NCBI GenBank assembly: GCA_913776675.1
Contig: CAJYRE010000168.1
Span: 1-19,391, forward strand
Source of the DNA: Rhizobiaceae bacterium
GTDB lineage: Bacteria > Pseudomonadota > Alphaproteobacteria > Rhizobiales > Rhizobiaceae
Direction: 5' to 3'
Length of the DNA: 19,391 bases
Both the position numbers and the translations under genes were made by a program. Shown piece by piece: positions 1 through 7,600 of this stretch; position 1 is the first letter of the stretch; each line of letters opens with the position of its first letter. The notes beneath the pieces are model-generated. The model saw nothing but the letters and a program-made list of their open reading frames with translations, was not told where the DNA came from and ran no database searches.

Positions 1-350
1 GTGGTCTGTTAGGGAACATGACAATTGGTGGACGCCCGGTTGACCTTTCTCCGATTGAAATCATGCTGTTTGATGCCGTGGCCAAATGTGCTTTCTGGCG
101 CATCATGGAACTGATTGGCGAGGCCGAACTTCTTTCAGACGCTCCGAAAGTGGATGTACGGCTGACACGTCGTGAACTTGAGATTCTCAATTATCTCGGT
201 GAAGGCATGACGTCCCACGAAATGAGCAAATTGCTCGAAATTTCCAATCACACCGTGGATTGGTACGTGAACGAATTGCAGGACAAATTGACGGCCAAGA
301 ACAGGCAACACATGGTTGCTTTGGCAATGCGTCTTGGGTTGATCAATTGA
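1..350 (+). CDS. LuxR-family transcriptional regulator, C-terminal part (5' end outside window)
   Basis: The reading frame is open to the left edge, so the ATG at 18 is probably internal and the gene begins before the window. About 115 residues are visible. The last 60 or so (RLTRRELEILNYLGEGMTS onward) form a GerE/LuxR-type helix-turn-helix: the TRRE-x-E-x-L opening, the G-x-T-s-x-E-x-A/S turn and the recognition helix around NHTVDWYVNELQDKL. The preceding residues (about DLSPIEIMLFDAVAKCAFW) resemble the end of an autoinducer-binding or other N-terminal sensory domain, but too little is present to name the ligand. It ends with TGA at 348-350, 186 nt before pyruvate carboxylase on the same strand. 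Whether it controls that gene is unknown. The family call is firm and the signal is not identifiable. Confidence 0.85.
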   Translation, partial: GLLGNMTIGGRPVDLSPIEIMLFDAVAKCAFWRIMELIGEAELLSDAPKVDVRLTRRELEILNYLGEGMTSHEMSKLLEISNHTVDWYVNELQDKLTAKNRQHMVALAMRLGLIN

Positions 351-524
351 TTTTGCATCCATAGGATGTATTGGCAATTTCGAACACCTTGCCCGTTGTC
401 AAACAGGCTGGATGCCCTCTGAAAAGTCCCAATATTTTTAATGTTGCATTGCGCAGAAATTGCGTATGCCCTTACAAAGGGCTATGGATTCTTTTCGCAA
501 GCGCGAAAGGAAGCGCCTGATACT

Positions 525-531
525 GAGGAGG
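525..531 (+). promoter_or_regulatory. Strong Shine-Dalgarno site that fixes a TTG start for pyc
   Basis: GAGGAGG lies 5 nt before TTG 537-539. The ATG at 441 in the same frame would add 32 residues (starting MLHCAEIAY) that have no counterpart in rhizobial pyruvate carboxylases as I recall them. The TTG start gives MSISKILVANRSE, which matches the family N-terminus. Confidence 0.85.
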
Positions 532-536
532 GCTCA

Positions 537-3500
537 TTGTCTATTTCGAAAATTCTTGTTGCCAACCGATCCGAAATTGCCATTCGCGTGTTTCGTGCCG
601 CCAATGAACTCGGATTGAAAACCGTCGCTATCTGGGCGGAAGAAGACAAACTCTCCCTGCATCGCTTTAAAGCCGATGAGAGTTATCAGGTTGGCCGTGG
701 CCCTCACCTCAAGCGCGATCTCGGCCCGATTGAGAGCTATCTCTCGATTGATGAAATTATCCGTGTTGCCAAGCTGTCGGGGGCGGATGCTATTCACCCG
801 GGTTATGGTCTTTTGTCGGAAAGTCCTGAATTTGTAGACGCCTGTAACGATGCAGGTCTGATTTTTATTGGTCCAAAAGCCGAAACCATGCGGCAATTGG
901 GCAATAAGGTTGCTGCGCGCAATCTCGCCATCAGCATTGGCGTTCCGGTTGTTCCGGCAACAGATCCCTTGCCCAATGACATGGGCGAAATTGCCAAAAT
1001 GGCAGCCGAGATTGGTTATCCCTTGATGCTCAAAGCATCCTGGGGTGGCGGCGGTCGCGGTATGCGCGTGATTCGCAGTGAAAGCGATCTGGCTAAGGAA
1101 GTCACCGAAGCCAAGCGCGAGGCGCAGGCCGCTTTCGGCAAGGATGAGGTCTATCTCGAAAAGCTTGTAGAGCGCGCTCGCCATGTGGAGAGCCAGATTC
1201 TGGGCGACACCCATGGCAATGCCGTCCACCTGTTTGAGCGTGATTGCTCGGTGCAGCGCCGCAACCAGAAAGTCGTGGAACGTGCCCCTGCTCCTTACCT
1301 CACAGAGGAGCAGCGTCAGGAGCTTGCCAATTATTCGCTGAAGATTGCCAAGGCCACAGGCTATATCGGTGCCGGTACCGTTGAATATCTGATGGATGCC
1401 GATACGGGTAAATTCTACTTCATCGAGGTGAACCCACGCATTCAGGTGGAGCATACGGTGACTGAAGTTGTCACCGGCATTGATATTGTCAAAGCGCAGA
1501 TTCATATTCTCGATGGCTTTGCCATTGGCACCCCGGAATCCGGCGTTCCCCGGCAGGAAGACATCCGGCTGCATGGCCATGCCTTGCAATGCCGTGTGAC
1601 CACCGAAGATCCTGAGCATAATTTCATTCCCGATTACGGCCGCATCACGGCCTATCGTTCAGCCGCCGGGTTTGGCATCCGTCTGGATGGTGGCACTGCT
1701 TATACAGGCGCGATTATCACCCGCTACTATGATCCGCTTCTGGTCAAGGTGACGGCGGCAGGCAGCACACCGCAAGAGGCCATCAGCCGTATGGATCGCG
1801 CTTTGCGCGAATTCCGTATTCGCGGCGTTGCCACCAATCTGACCTTCCTGGAAGCCATTATCGGGCATCCGAATTTCCGGGATAACACCTATACGACCCG
1901 CTTTATCGACAGCACACCAGAGTTGTTCTCGCATGTGAAGCGGCAGGATCGGGCTACAAAGCTTCTGACCTATCTGGCCGATGTGACCGTGAATGGTCAT
2001 CCCGAAACCAAAAACCGGCCAAAGCCATCGGAAAAGGCTGCAAAGCCTGTACTGCCCTACATTGAGGGCGCTATTCCTGATGGCACCAAGCAGAAGCTCG
2101 ATGCCCTTGGTCCCAAGGGTTTTGCTGAGTGGATGCGCAACGAAAAGCGCGTTCTGCTCACTGATACCACCATGCGCGATGGTCACCAGTCGCTGTTGGC
2201 CACCCGGATGCGCACCCATGATATTGCCCGGATTGCCCCTGTGTATGCGCGGGCCCTGCCCAACCTTCTGTCGCTGGAATGCTGGGGTGGAGCGACGTTT
2301 GACGTTTCCATGCGCTTTTTGACCGAAGACCCATGGGAGCGTCTGGCGCTGGTGCGCGAAGGGGCACCAAACCTGCTGTTGCAAATGTTGCTGCGCGGTG
2401 CCAATGGCGTTGGCTATACCAATTACCCGGATAACGTTGTCAAATATTTCGTGCGTCAGGCCGCAAAGGGCGGCATTGATCTGTTCCGGGTGTTTGACTG
2501 CCTGAACTGGGTGGATAACATGCGCGTCTCCATGGATGCGGTGCAGGAAGAAAACAAGCTGTGCGAAGCCGCCATTTGCTACACTGGCGATTTGCTCAAC
2601 AGCGCCCGCCCCAAATACGACCTGAAATATTATACAGGTTTGGCGGCCGAGCTGGAAAAGGCCGGTGCCCATATCATTGCCCTGAAAGACATGGCGGGTC
2701 TGCTCAAGCCTGCGGCGGCACGGGTGCTGTTTAAAGCGCTGCGCGAAGCCACCAGCCTGCCCATTCATTTCCACACCCATGACACATCCGGCATTTCGGC
2801 AGCCACGGTTCTGGCGGCTATCGATGCGGGTGTGGATGCGGTCGATGCGGCCATGGACGCTTTCTCGGGCAATACGTCACAGCCCTGCCTTGGCTCGATT
2901 GTCGAAGCTCTGAATGGCACGGAACGGGAATCTGGTCTGGACCCCGAATGGATCCGCCGCATTTCCTTCTATTGGGAAGCGGTGCGTGCGCAATATGCGG
3001 CGTTTGAAAGCGATCTGAAGGGGCCAGCCTCGGAAGTGTACCTGCATGAAATGCCCGGTGGTCAGTTCACCAATCTCAAGGAACAGGCCCGCTCTCTTGG
3101 CCTCGAAACCCGCTGGCATGAGGTGGCGCAGGCCTATGCTGATGCCAACCAGATGTTTGGCGACATCGTCAAGGTCACGCCATCCTCCAAGGTCGTTGGT
3201 GATATGGCGTTGATGATGGTGGCGCAGGATCTGACGGTGGCAGATGTGCAAGATCCGCAGAAGGATATTGCCTTCCCCGATTCCGTTGTCTCCATGCTGA
3301 AGGGTGATCTGGGGCAACCACCCAGCGGCTGGCCAGAAGCCTTGCAAAAGAAAGCTCTCAAGGGTGAGCAACCCTATACCGTGCGCCCCGGTTCCTTGCT
3401 GAAGCAAGCCGATCTGGATGCGGAACGCAAGGCGATTGAAGACAAGCTGGAAAGACCTGTGACGGATTTCGAGTTTGCCTCCTATCTGATGTATCCCAAG

Positions 3501-3995
3501 GTCTTCACCGATTTTGCACTGGCCTCGGAAACCTATGGGCCGGTTTCGGTTCTGCCAACGCCTGCCTATTTCTATGGAATGGCGGATGGAGCAGAATTGT
3601 TTGCCGAGATTGAGCGTGGAAAGACGCTGGTGATTGTCAATCAGGCGTCCAGTGCGCCGGACGCGCAAGGCATGGTCACGGTCTTTTTCGAGCTGAATGG
3701 CCAGCCACGTCGTATCAAGGTCCCGGATCGCACCAAGACATCCACAGTGGCGGTTCGGCGTAAGGCAGATACCGATAACACCAATCATGTCGGTGCGCCG
3801 ATGCCGGGCGTGATTTCCCGTGTTTTTGTCGCATCCGGTCAGCAGATCAAGGCAGGCGATGTCTTGCTTTCCATTGAAGCGATGAAGATGGAAACGGCCT
3901 TGCATGCCGAAAAGGCTGGCCAGGTTGTGGAAGTGCTGGTGAAAAACGGCGATCAGATCGATGCCAAGGATCTTCTGGTGGTGATCGAAGCCTGA
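537..3995 (+). CDS. pyc: Pyruvate carboxylase (biotin-dependent, single-chain)
   Basis: This enzyme carboxylates pyruvate to oxaloacetate using ATP and bicarbonate, the anaplerotic entry to the TCA cycle. It is cytosolic and homotetrameric in the family. The TTG start gives 1152 residues, close to the 1154 of the R. etli enzyme. In order: biotin carboxylase (about 1-450) with the glycine-rich ATP-grasp loop KASWGGGGRGM (K166) and the FERDCSVQRRNQKVVE segment; a linker/allosteric region; the carboxyltransferase TIM barrel (about 530-900) with LLTDTTMRDGHQ (metal ligand D548), carbamylated-lysine motif ALKDMAG (K717), metal histidines in FHTHD (H746, H748) and the catalytic threonine in KVTPSSK (T881); and a C-terminal biotinyl domain with EAMKME (biotin on K1117). 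Every key residue is present. The R. etli enzyme is activated by acetyl-CoA. The gene appears monocistronic and is followed at once by a strong terminator. Confidence 0.98.
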   Translation: MSISKILVANRSEIAIRVFRAANELGLKTVAIWAEEDKLSLHRFKADESYQVGRGPHLKRDLGPIESYLSIDEIIRVAKLSGADAIHPGYGLLSESPEFVDACNDAGLIFIGPKAETMRQLGNKVAARNLAISIGVPVVPATDPLPNDMGEIAKMAAEIGYPLMLKASWGGGGRGMRVIRSESDLAKEVTEAKREAQAAFGKDEVYLEKLVERARHVESQILGDTHGNAVHLFERDCSVQRRNQKVVERAPAPYLTEEQRQELANYSLKIAKATGYIGAGTVEYLMDADTGKFYFIEVNPRIQVEHTVTEVVTGIDIVKAQIHILDGFAIGTPESGVPRQEDIRLHGHALQCRVTTEDPEHNFIPDYGRITAYRSAAGFGIRLDGGTAYTGAIITRYYDPLLVKVTAAGSTPQEAISRMDRALREFRIRGVATNLTFLEAIIGHPNFRDNTYTTRFIDSTPELFSHVKRQDRATKLLTYLADVTVNGHPETKNRPKPSEKAAKPVLPYIEGAIPDGTKQKLDALGPKGFAEWMRNEKRVLLTDTTMRDGHQSLLATRMRTHDIARIAPVYARALPNLLSLECWGGATFDVSMRFLTEDPWERLALVREGAPNLLLQMLLRGANGVGYTNYPDNVVKYFVRQAAKGGIDLFRVFDCLNWVDNMRVSMDAVQEENKLCEAAICYTGDLLNSARPKYDLKYYTGLAAELEKAGAHIIALKDMAGLLKPAAARVLFKALREATSLPIHFHTHDTSGISAATVLAAIDAGVDAVDAAMDAFSGNTSQPCLGSIVEALNGTERESGLDPEWIRRISFYWEAVRAQYAAFESDLKGPASEVYLHEMPGGQFTNLKEQARSLGLETRWHEVAQAYADANQMFGDIVKVTPSSKVVGDMALMMVAQDLTVADVQDPQKDIAFPDSVVSMLKGDLGQPPSGWPEALQKKALKGEQPYTVRPGSLLKQADLDAERKAIEDKLERPVTDFEFASYLMYPKVFTDFALASETYGPVSVLPTPAYFYGMADGAELFAEIERGKTLVIVNQASSAPDAQGMVTVFFELNGQPRRIKVPDRTKTSTVAVRRKADTDNTNHVGAPMPGVISRVFVASGQQIKAGDVLLSIEAMKMETALHAEKAGQVVEVLVKNGDQIDAKDLLVVIEA

Positions 3996-4000
3996 CAATG

Positions 4001-4042
4001 AAAAACGCGCCGCAGATGTCATTGCTCTGCGGCGCGTTTTTT
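4001..4042. terminator. Bidirectional intrinsic terminator between pyc and the metallopeptidase gene
   Basis: A perfect 16-bp stem (4001-4016 with 4026-4041) encloses a 9-nt loop. The GC core is ACGCGCCGCAGA. The stem has an A-tract at its left base and a T-tract at its right base, so it can stop transcription from both converging genes. Confidence 0.92.
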
Positions 4043-4064
4043 GAATGTCAGATGATGACGTGGC

Positions 4065-4508
4065 TCAGGAATGATCACCCAGCGGCGAATCCGCGCTTTC
4101 TTCGATCCGCTCCATATCATCATCGGAGAGGCCAAAATGATGGCCGATCTCATGAATCAGCACGTGGGTGACAATATCACCCAAGGTTTCATCATTTTCC
4201 GCCCAATAATCCAGAATCGGGCGGCGATAGAGGATGATCTTGTTGGGCAAAGTGCCGGTATCCATGGTGAAACGTTCTGAAATCCCCTGACCTTCAAACA
4301 GGCCGAGCAAATCAAAGGGTGTTTCCAGCGCCATATCTTCGAACACATCATCGGTTGGAAAATCAGCCACTTCGATAATCAGATTGCCGGTCAGATCCCG
4401 AAATTCTTTCGGCAAAGTGCCAAAAGCCTCAATCGCAAGCGATTCGAAGGTGCTAATGGTGGGCGCATGTTTTTCGCGCCAGTCATCGGATTGATCGATC
4501 CGGGCCAT
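4065..4508 (-). CDS. Zincin-like metallopeptidase family protein (COG3824-type)
   Basis: This is a small protein of 147 residues with a zinc-protease signature near its C-terminus, HEIGHHFGLSDDD at 119-131. H119, E120 and H123 fit HExxH, and an aspartate in the DDD run may be the third ligand. It has no signal peptide and no membrane segment, so it is probably cytosolic. The family is widespread in alphaproteobacteria, usually next to unrelated housekeeping genes, and its substrate is unknown to me. The start at 4508 (MARIDQSDDW) was chosen because AGGAG lies a few nt upstream. A longer in-frame version from 4574 (MILGMLCL) lacks such a site. The gene converges with pyc on a shared terminator. 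The family is clear; the biological role is not. Confidence 0.88.
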   Translation of the reverse strand: MARIDQSDDWREKHAPTISTFESLAIEAFGTLPKEFRDLTGNLIIEVADFPTDDVFEDMALETPFDLLGLFEGQGISERFTMDTGTLPNKIILYRRPILDYWAENDETLGDIVTHVLIHEIGHHFGLSDDDMERIEESADSPLGDHS

Positions 4509-4597
4509 GGGTACTCCTGCAACGGCTTGCTGCGCAAAATCGGTTGATCTCAAACACAGCATGCCTAGAATCAATGGCTTAACGCATCTTGCCCGTG

Positions 4598-4707
4598 TTT
4601 TACAGCGCCGTGCGTTTTATCAAACCCACAAAGGACGCTGTAACGTTTTCAATCTGCTGCATCATTTTGACCTTCAATCGATTCCGATGTCAGGAATTAT
4701 GCAGTAG
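4598..4707 (+). repeat. RIME-like intergenic repeat, copy A
   Basis: This element of about 110 bp is built of two successive palindromes. The first runs from TTACAGCGCC to GGACGCTGTAA. The second starts with ctgctgcatcattttgacc and ends near attatgcagtag. It matches a copy at 18106-18213 in the same orientation over its whole length, with scattered differences. Size and two-palindrome plan agree with the Rhizobium-specific intergenic mosaic elements (RIME). Assignment to that named family is from memory. It lies upstream of the metallopeptidase gene. Confidence 0.7.
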
Positions 4708-4753
4708 GGGCGCAAAATACTCTAAGACCCCCTTATATAATCGTTTTGTGCCC
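4708..4753. repeat. Imperfect inverted repeat next to RIME-like copy A
   Basis: GGGCGCAAAA (4708-4717) faces TTTTGTGCCC (4744-4753), 10-bp arms with one mismatch across a 26-nt spacer. It abuts the end of the RIME-like element and may be an accessory module of the same mosaic. It has no coding potential. Confidence 0.4.
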
Positions 4754-4793
4754 ACATTACGAGAGCCATTGCGACGTGTTGTCGGTTTCCCGT

Positions 4794-4832
4794 GAAAAAG
4801 GGATAGGCAAAAACCATGCCTCTCCCTTTTTC
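4794..4832. repeat. Long hairpin, possible terminator for lysE-type gene on the minus strand
   Basis: Arms gaaaaagggataggca (4794-4809) and tgcctctccctttttc (4817-4832) pair over 16 bp with one mismatch and a 7-nt loop. The outer stem is A/T-tract on both strands, so a T-run is present for either direction. It lies about 150 bp past the stop codon of the minus-strand exporter gene and could end that transcript. It may equally be part of the repeat mosaic. Confidence 0.5.
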
Positions 4833-4876
4833 CATGTCCATACAAGCATTCAGACACGCGATGAGGGATCAGGCTT

Positions 4877-4921
4877 TTTGAGACTCTGTCAGGTTCAGAT
4901 TGAACCGGACAGAGTCTCAAT
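4877..4921. repeat. Long inverted repeat between RIME-like copy A and lysE-type gene
   Basis: TGAGACTCTGTC is mirrored by GACAGAGTCTCA around an inner GGTTC-agatt-GAACC hairpin. Together they make a 12-bp outer and 5-bp inner stem with one mismatch between. No T-run follows on either strand, so it does not look like a classic intrinsic terminator. Confidence 0.55.
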
Positions 4922-4931
4922 CTCTTTGTTT

Positions 4932-4980
4932 GAGTTTGTCTGATCAGAAAAACCGGATTCCACTTTTCCCCGACAAACTC
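4932..4980. repeat. 49-bp element with 9-bp terminal inverted repeats
   Basis: GAGTTTGTC (4932-4940) and GACAAACTC (4972-4980) bracket a core reading agaaaaaccggattccac. The core resembles a short dispersed sequence of the type (gaaaagtggaaaccggttttt) that I recall as common between genes in rhizobial genomes. The right end touches the exporter's stop codon (4980-4982). Confidence 0.5.
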
Positions 4981-5618
4981 TAGAGGCTGACGGTGAGCAT
5001 TTTGACGCTGGCTGCACCAAACAGCAGGGCCAGAGTACCGTCCACATAGCGGCGGCTGGCTGTATAGAGGCGTGCGGCCCGTGCTGTTGAAAACAGCAGT
5101 GCATGGCCGCAAAAAACGCAAAATCCGGTGATCAGGCAGCCGCCGACGACCATTGTCACCGAGCTTAAGGACGCATTCGGCGGCAAGCCCAGCGAAATAA
5201 TCGCCACCCAGGCGAAAATCGACTTTGGATTGGTCAAATGAATCAGATAGCCCCGTAGAAAAATGGCACCAGTCTGTTGAGAACGGATCGGGCTATCCTT
5301 TTGCATGGTCGGCTGATTTTTGCGCAAGGCAGAGCGCGCCGCCTTGATGGCGAGATAGAGCAGATAAAGCCCGCCTGCGATTTTCAGCAGGTTCAGCGCT
5401 TGGCCATAATGACGCAGTACCGTTGCCAAACCCAAGGACGCCGCCATGGCCCAGGTGAAGGAGCCAGCAAAAATACCCAGCGCCAGCACCAGAGCTGCGC
5501 GCCGTCCTTGTGCCATGGCTGTGGACATGATGGCCAGATTGGCAGGACCGGGACTCAGAACGGCCACCAGATAGACGAGATAGGCCGATAAAAACGGTGA
5601 AAATTGCGCTGTGGTCAT
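4980..5618 (-). CDS. LysE/RhtB-family amino-acid (or metabolite) exporter
   Basis: This is an inner-membrane efflux protein of 212 residues, the usual size for the family. The N-terminal helix is followed by the family signature SPGPANLAIMSTAMAQGRR (about 22-40). Further hydrophobic segments lie near 41-65, 75-95, 120-150, 155-180 and 185-210, fitting six helices. A loop containing LTNPKSIFAW matches the second conserved N-P motif of RhtB proteins. The family exports lysine, homoserine, threonine, leucine or other small metabolites, and the substrate here cannot be told. The start is the ATG complementary to 5616-5618, and its ribosome site is weak (AGGATA). It stands alone on the minus strand, about 120 bp downstream of the prenyltransferase gene, and may share its transcript. 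Confidence 0.9.
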   Translation of the reverse strand: MTTAQFSPFLSAYLVYLVAVLSPGPANLAIMSTAMAQGRRAALVLALGIFAGSFTWAMAASLGLATVLRHYGQALNLLKIAGGLYLLYLAIKAARSALRKNQPTMQKDSPIRSQQTGAIFLRGYLIHLTNPKSIFAWVAIISLGLPPNASLSSVTMVVGGCLITGFCVFCGHALLFSTARAARLYTASRRYVDGTLALLFGAASVKMLTVSL

Positions 5619-5742
5619 GCGTCAGGCTATCCTGTCGAGCAAGCAGGGAGAGGATTTCCGGATGGGAAACCAGTTTTGACCCTCCAATGCTCTATAGCAG
5701 CAGGATTCAGTGCGCAATTTTCAATGTGTCACAGAGACAATG

Positions 5743-6639
5743 TCAGCTTTTGCGATGGGCAACGAAACGGGCTGCCGCTATGAGCGTGGCGGCTTTGTCG
5801 CCATAAGGGCTTAACAAGGTGACGGCTTCATTCACCAGCCTGTCCAGCTCGGTTTCGGCCCATGCCTGCCCCTTGAGGGCCACAAGTGTGCCCTTGCCAC
5901 GGTCTGCATCCTTGCCGGTTGCCTTGCCCATGGTTTTGGCATCCGCGGTCAGATCCAGCAAATCATCGGCCAGTTGGAAAGCGCGCCCGATCAGCGCACC
6001 AAAGGCTCGAAGTCTCTGCCGGTCTTCTGCCGCCGCCCCCGCAATCACCGGGCCAGCCTCACAGGCAAAGCGCAGCAGCGCCCCGGTTTTCATCGCCTGC
6101 AATGTGACAATGCCCTGCTCATCCGGGGCCTGCTTTTCTGCGGCCAGATCCAGCGCCTGCCCGCCTGCCATGCCGCCCATGCCAGCCGCACGGGCCAGCG
6201 CCAGAACCAGCGTTGTTTTTGCGCTGTCTGTCAGGGTCGTTTCGGGGGCAGCAATCACGTCAAACGCAAAGGTCAGCAGGCTATCGCCTGCCAGAATGGC
6301 TGTCGCCTCGTCAAAGGCAATGTGTACGGTAGGTTGGCCACGGCGCAGATCGTCATTGTCCATGGCGGGCAGATCATCATGCACCAGCGAATAACAGTGC
6401 AGACATTCCAGAGCTGCACCAACCCGCAAAGCGGCTGTTGCATCGCCACCAAACAGCCGGGCGCTCTCAACAACCAGAAACGGGCGCAATCGCTTGCCGC
6501 CGTTGAGAACGGCGTGGCGCATGGCAGCCAAAAGCGGTGCGGGTCTTTCAATTTCATCCTCTTCAGCTTTGGGCTGAAGCAGTTCTGTCAAAAGCGCTTG
6601 CACACGTGCGGCGGTTTCTAAGAGTGTATCCTCAAACAT
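5743..6639 (-). CDS. ispA: Polyprenyl synthetase, farnesyl-diphosphate-synthase type
   Basis: This enzyme condenses isopentenyl diphosphate with allylic diphosphates to make C15 (or C20) prenyl diphosphate, the branch point to quinones, undecaprenyl lipid and hopanoids. It is a cytosolic all-helical protein of 298 residues, typical of IspA. Visible motifs are GGKRLRP (47-53), the first aspartate-rich motif with two inserted residues DDLPAMD (88-94, as in bacterial FPP synthases), GQ at 160-161, KTG at 184-186, the second aspartate-rich motif DDLLD (225-229) and GKATGKD near 238-244. The start at 6639 has an AGGA site. The open frame runs upstream to 6906 but would overlap mtgA and has no family similarity. 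Product length cannot be read safely from sequence alone, so FPP versus GGPP synthase is inferred. Confidence 0.9.
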   Translation of the reverse strand: MFEDTLLETAARVQALLTELLQPKAEEDEIERPAPLLAAMRHAVLNGGKRLRPFLVVESARLFGGDATAALRVGAALECLHCYSLVHDDLPAMDNDDLRRGQPTVHIAFDEATAILAGDSLLTFAFDVIAAPETTLTDSAKTTLVLALARAAGMGGMAGGQALDLAAEKQAPDEQGIVTLQAMKTGALLRFACEAGPVIAGAAAEDRQRLRAFGALIGRAFQLADDLLDLTADAKTMGKATGKDADRGKGTLVALKGQAWAETELDRLVNEAVTLLSPYGDKAATLIAAARFVAHRKS

Positions 6640-6793
6640 AAGCGGGTTCCTGTCTGCGCGGGCTGTTTGGCATGACCGTTCCCAAGGCGCAATCAGAATC
6701 TGTGTGAGAGCCTGTTGTTGCTGCGGGTTGATCTGGCATCCTTGTCCATTCAAGGGTAAGAGAATGGAACGGGACAGGGATGAGTGACGGGAT

Positions 6794-7531
6794 TTGACCA
6801 CGGACAGCGCGCCTGAAAACGACAGACAGGCTGAACAGAATGATGCGGGAAGGGGTTGGCGGCTGTTGTTGCATCGGCTTTTCAAGGCTATGGTTGTTCT
6901 GGCCATCTTGCCATTCGTGCTGATGGTTGTTTATCGCCCTTCTTTTATCCACCCCCTATCCACGCTTATGCTGTCTGATCTTGCGCTGTTGCAGGGTTAT
7001 CATCGGCAATGGGTGCCGCTGGAAAACATCTCCCCTGCCCTGATCCGCTCGGTGATGATGTCGGAAGATGGCCAGTTCTGCTCTCACAACGGCGTGGACT
7101 GGGTGCAGATGCGCTCGGTGATTGATGATGCGCTGGATGGCGAAGAAACCCGTGGAGCCAGCACCATCACCATGCAGACGGTGAAGAACCTCTATCTCTG
7201 GAACAGCCGCTCTTTTATTCGAAAAGGGTTGGAAATTCCCATGGCGCTGGCCGCCAATGTAATCTGGTCCAAACGTCGCACCATGGAGCTTTATCTCAAT
7301 ATTGCCGAATGGGGCCCCGGCATCTATGGCGCGCAGGCCGCAGCGCTTTATCATTTCAAAGTTCCGGCATCAAAACTGACACCGCGGCAGGCGGCTCTGT
7401 TGGCTGTATCCCTGCCCAATCCGATTGCGCGCAATGCCAGCAAGCCAGGCCCGGGCTTGAGGCAATTGGCTTCGATTGTCGAGCGCCGCGCCAGCAATGC
7501 CGGACCATATATCACCTGTCTTGATCCGTAA
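6794..7531 (+). CDS. mtgA: Monofunctional biosynthetic peptidoglycan transglycosylase
   Basis: This enzyme polymerises lipid II into glycan strands on the periplasmic face (GT51 family) without a transpeptidase domain. The frame gives 245 residues. A single N-terminal membrane anchor (about 30-47, [18 protein letters not shown]) is followed by the GT51 motifs: [13 protein letters not shown] (91-103, catalytic E91), [12 protein letters not shown] (121-132; the usual second Q of STITQQ is M), RKGLEIPMA (143-151, second glutamate E147) and [10 protein letters not shown] (160-169). The start is a TTG at 6794 with only a weak GGGA site. No ATG lies in frame before the membrane helix, and the ATG at 6780 hits a stop after four sense codons. 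It is divergent from the prenyltransferase gene, whose product feeds the lipid carrier of the same pathway. Confidence 0.92.
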   Translation: MTTDSAPENDRQAEQNDAGRGWRLLLHRLFKAMVVLAILPFVLMVVYRPSFIHPLSTLMLSDLALLQGYHRQWVPLENISPALIRSVMMSEDGQFCSHNGVDWVQMRSVIDDALDGEETRGASTITMQTVKNLYLWNSRSFIRKGLEIPMALAANVIWSKRRTMELYLNIAEWGPGIYGAQAAALYHFKVPASKLTPRQAALLAVSLPNPIARNASKPGPGLRQLASIVERRASNAGPYITCLDP

Positions 7532-7569
7532 GCTCACGAAAATGCGTTGGTCCGTGGGTTGGACTGGTG

Positions 7570-7589
7570 TTACAGCGTCCTTTTTGCGG
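7570..7589 (+). repeat. Fragment of the RIME-like first palindrome
   Basis: GTTACAGCGTCCTTT followed by TTGCG repeats one arm (reverse complement) of the first palindrome of the RIME-like elements. The other arm is missing. It sits just before the ribosome site of the GST-like gene. Confidence 0.4.
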
Positions 7590-7600
7590 AGATAACAATT

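Noticed and set aside
351..536. Riboswitch or attenuator ahead of pyc
   Set aside because: Only a 6-bp hairpin (468-482) is visible; nothing resembles a known riboswitch and there is no terminator/antiterminator pair.
534..4022. Long open frames on the minus strand opposite pyc (534-1619, 1659-2780, 2877-4022)
   Set aside because: They are antisense shadows of a strongly conserved gene; their translations show no domain, no ribosome site and unusual composition.
4598..4707. RIME-like copies as CRISPR repeats or an insertion sequence
   Set aside because: Copies are single, far apart, palindromic, and have neither regular spacers nor a transposase.
6640..6906. N-terminal extension of the prenyltransferase to 6906
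   Set aside because: It would overlap mtgA by over 100 bp; the added residues have no family similarity, whereas ATG 6639 has a ribosome site and the expected length.
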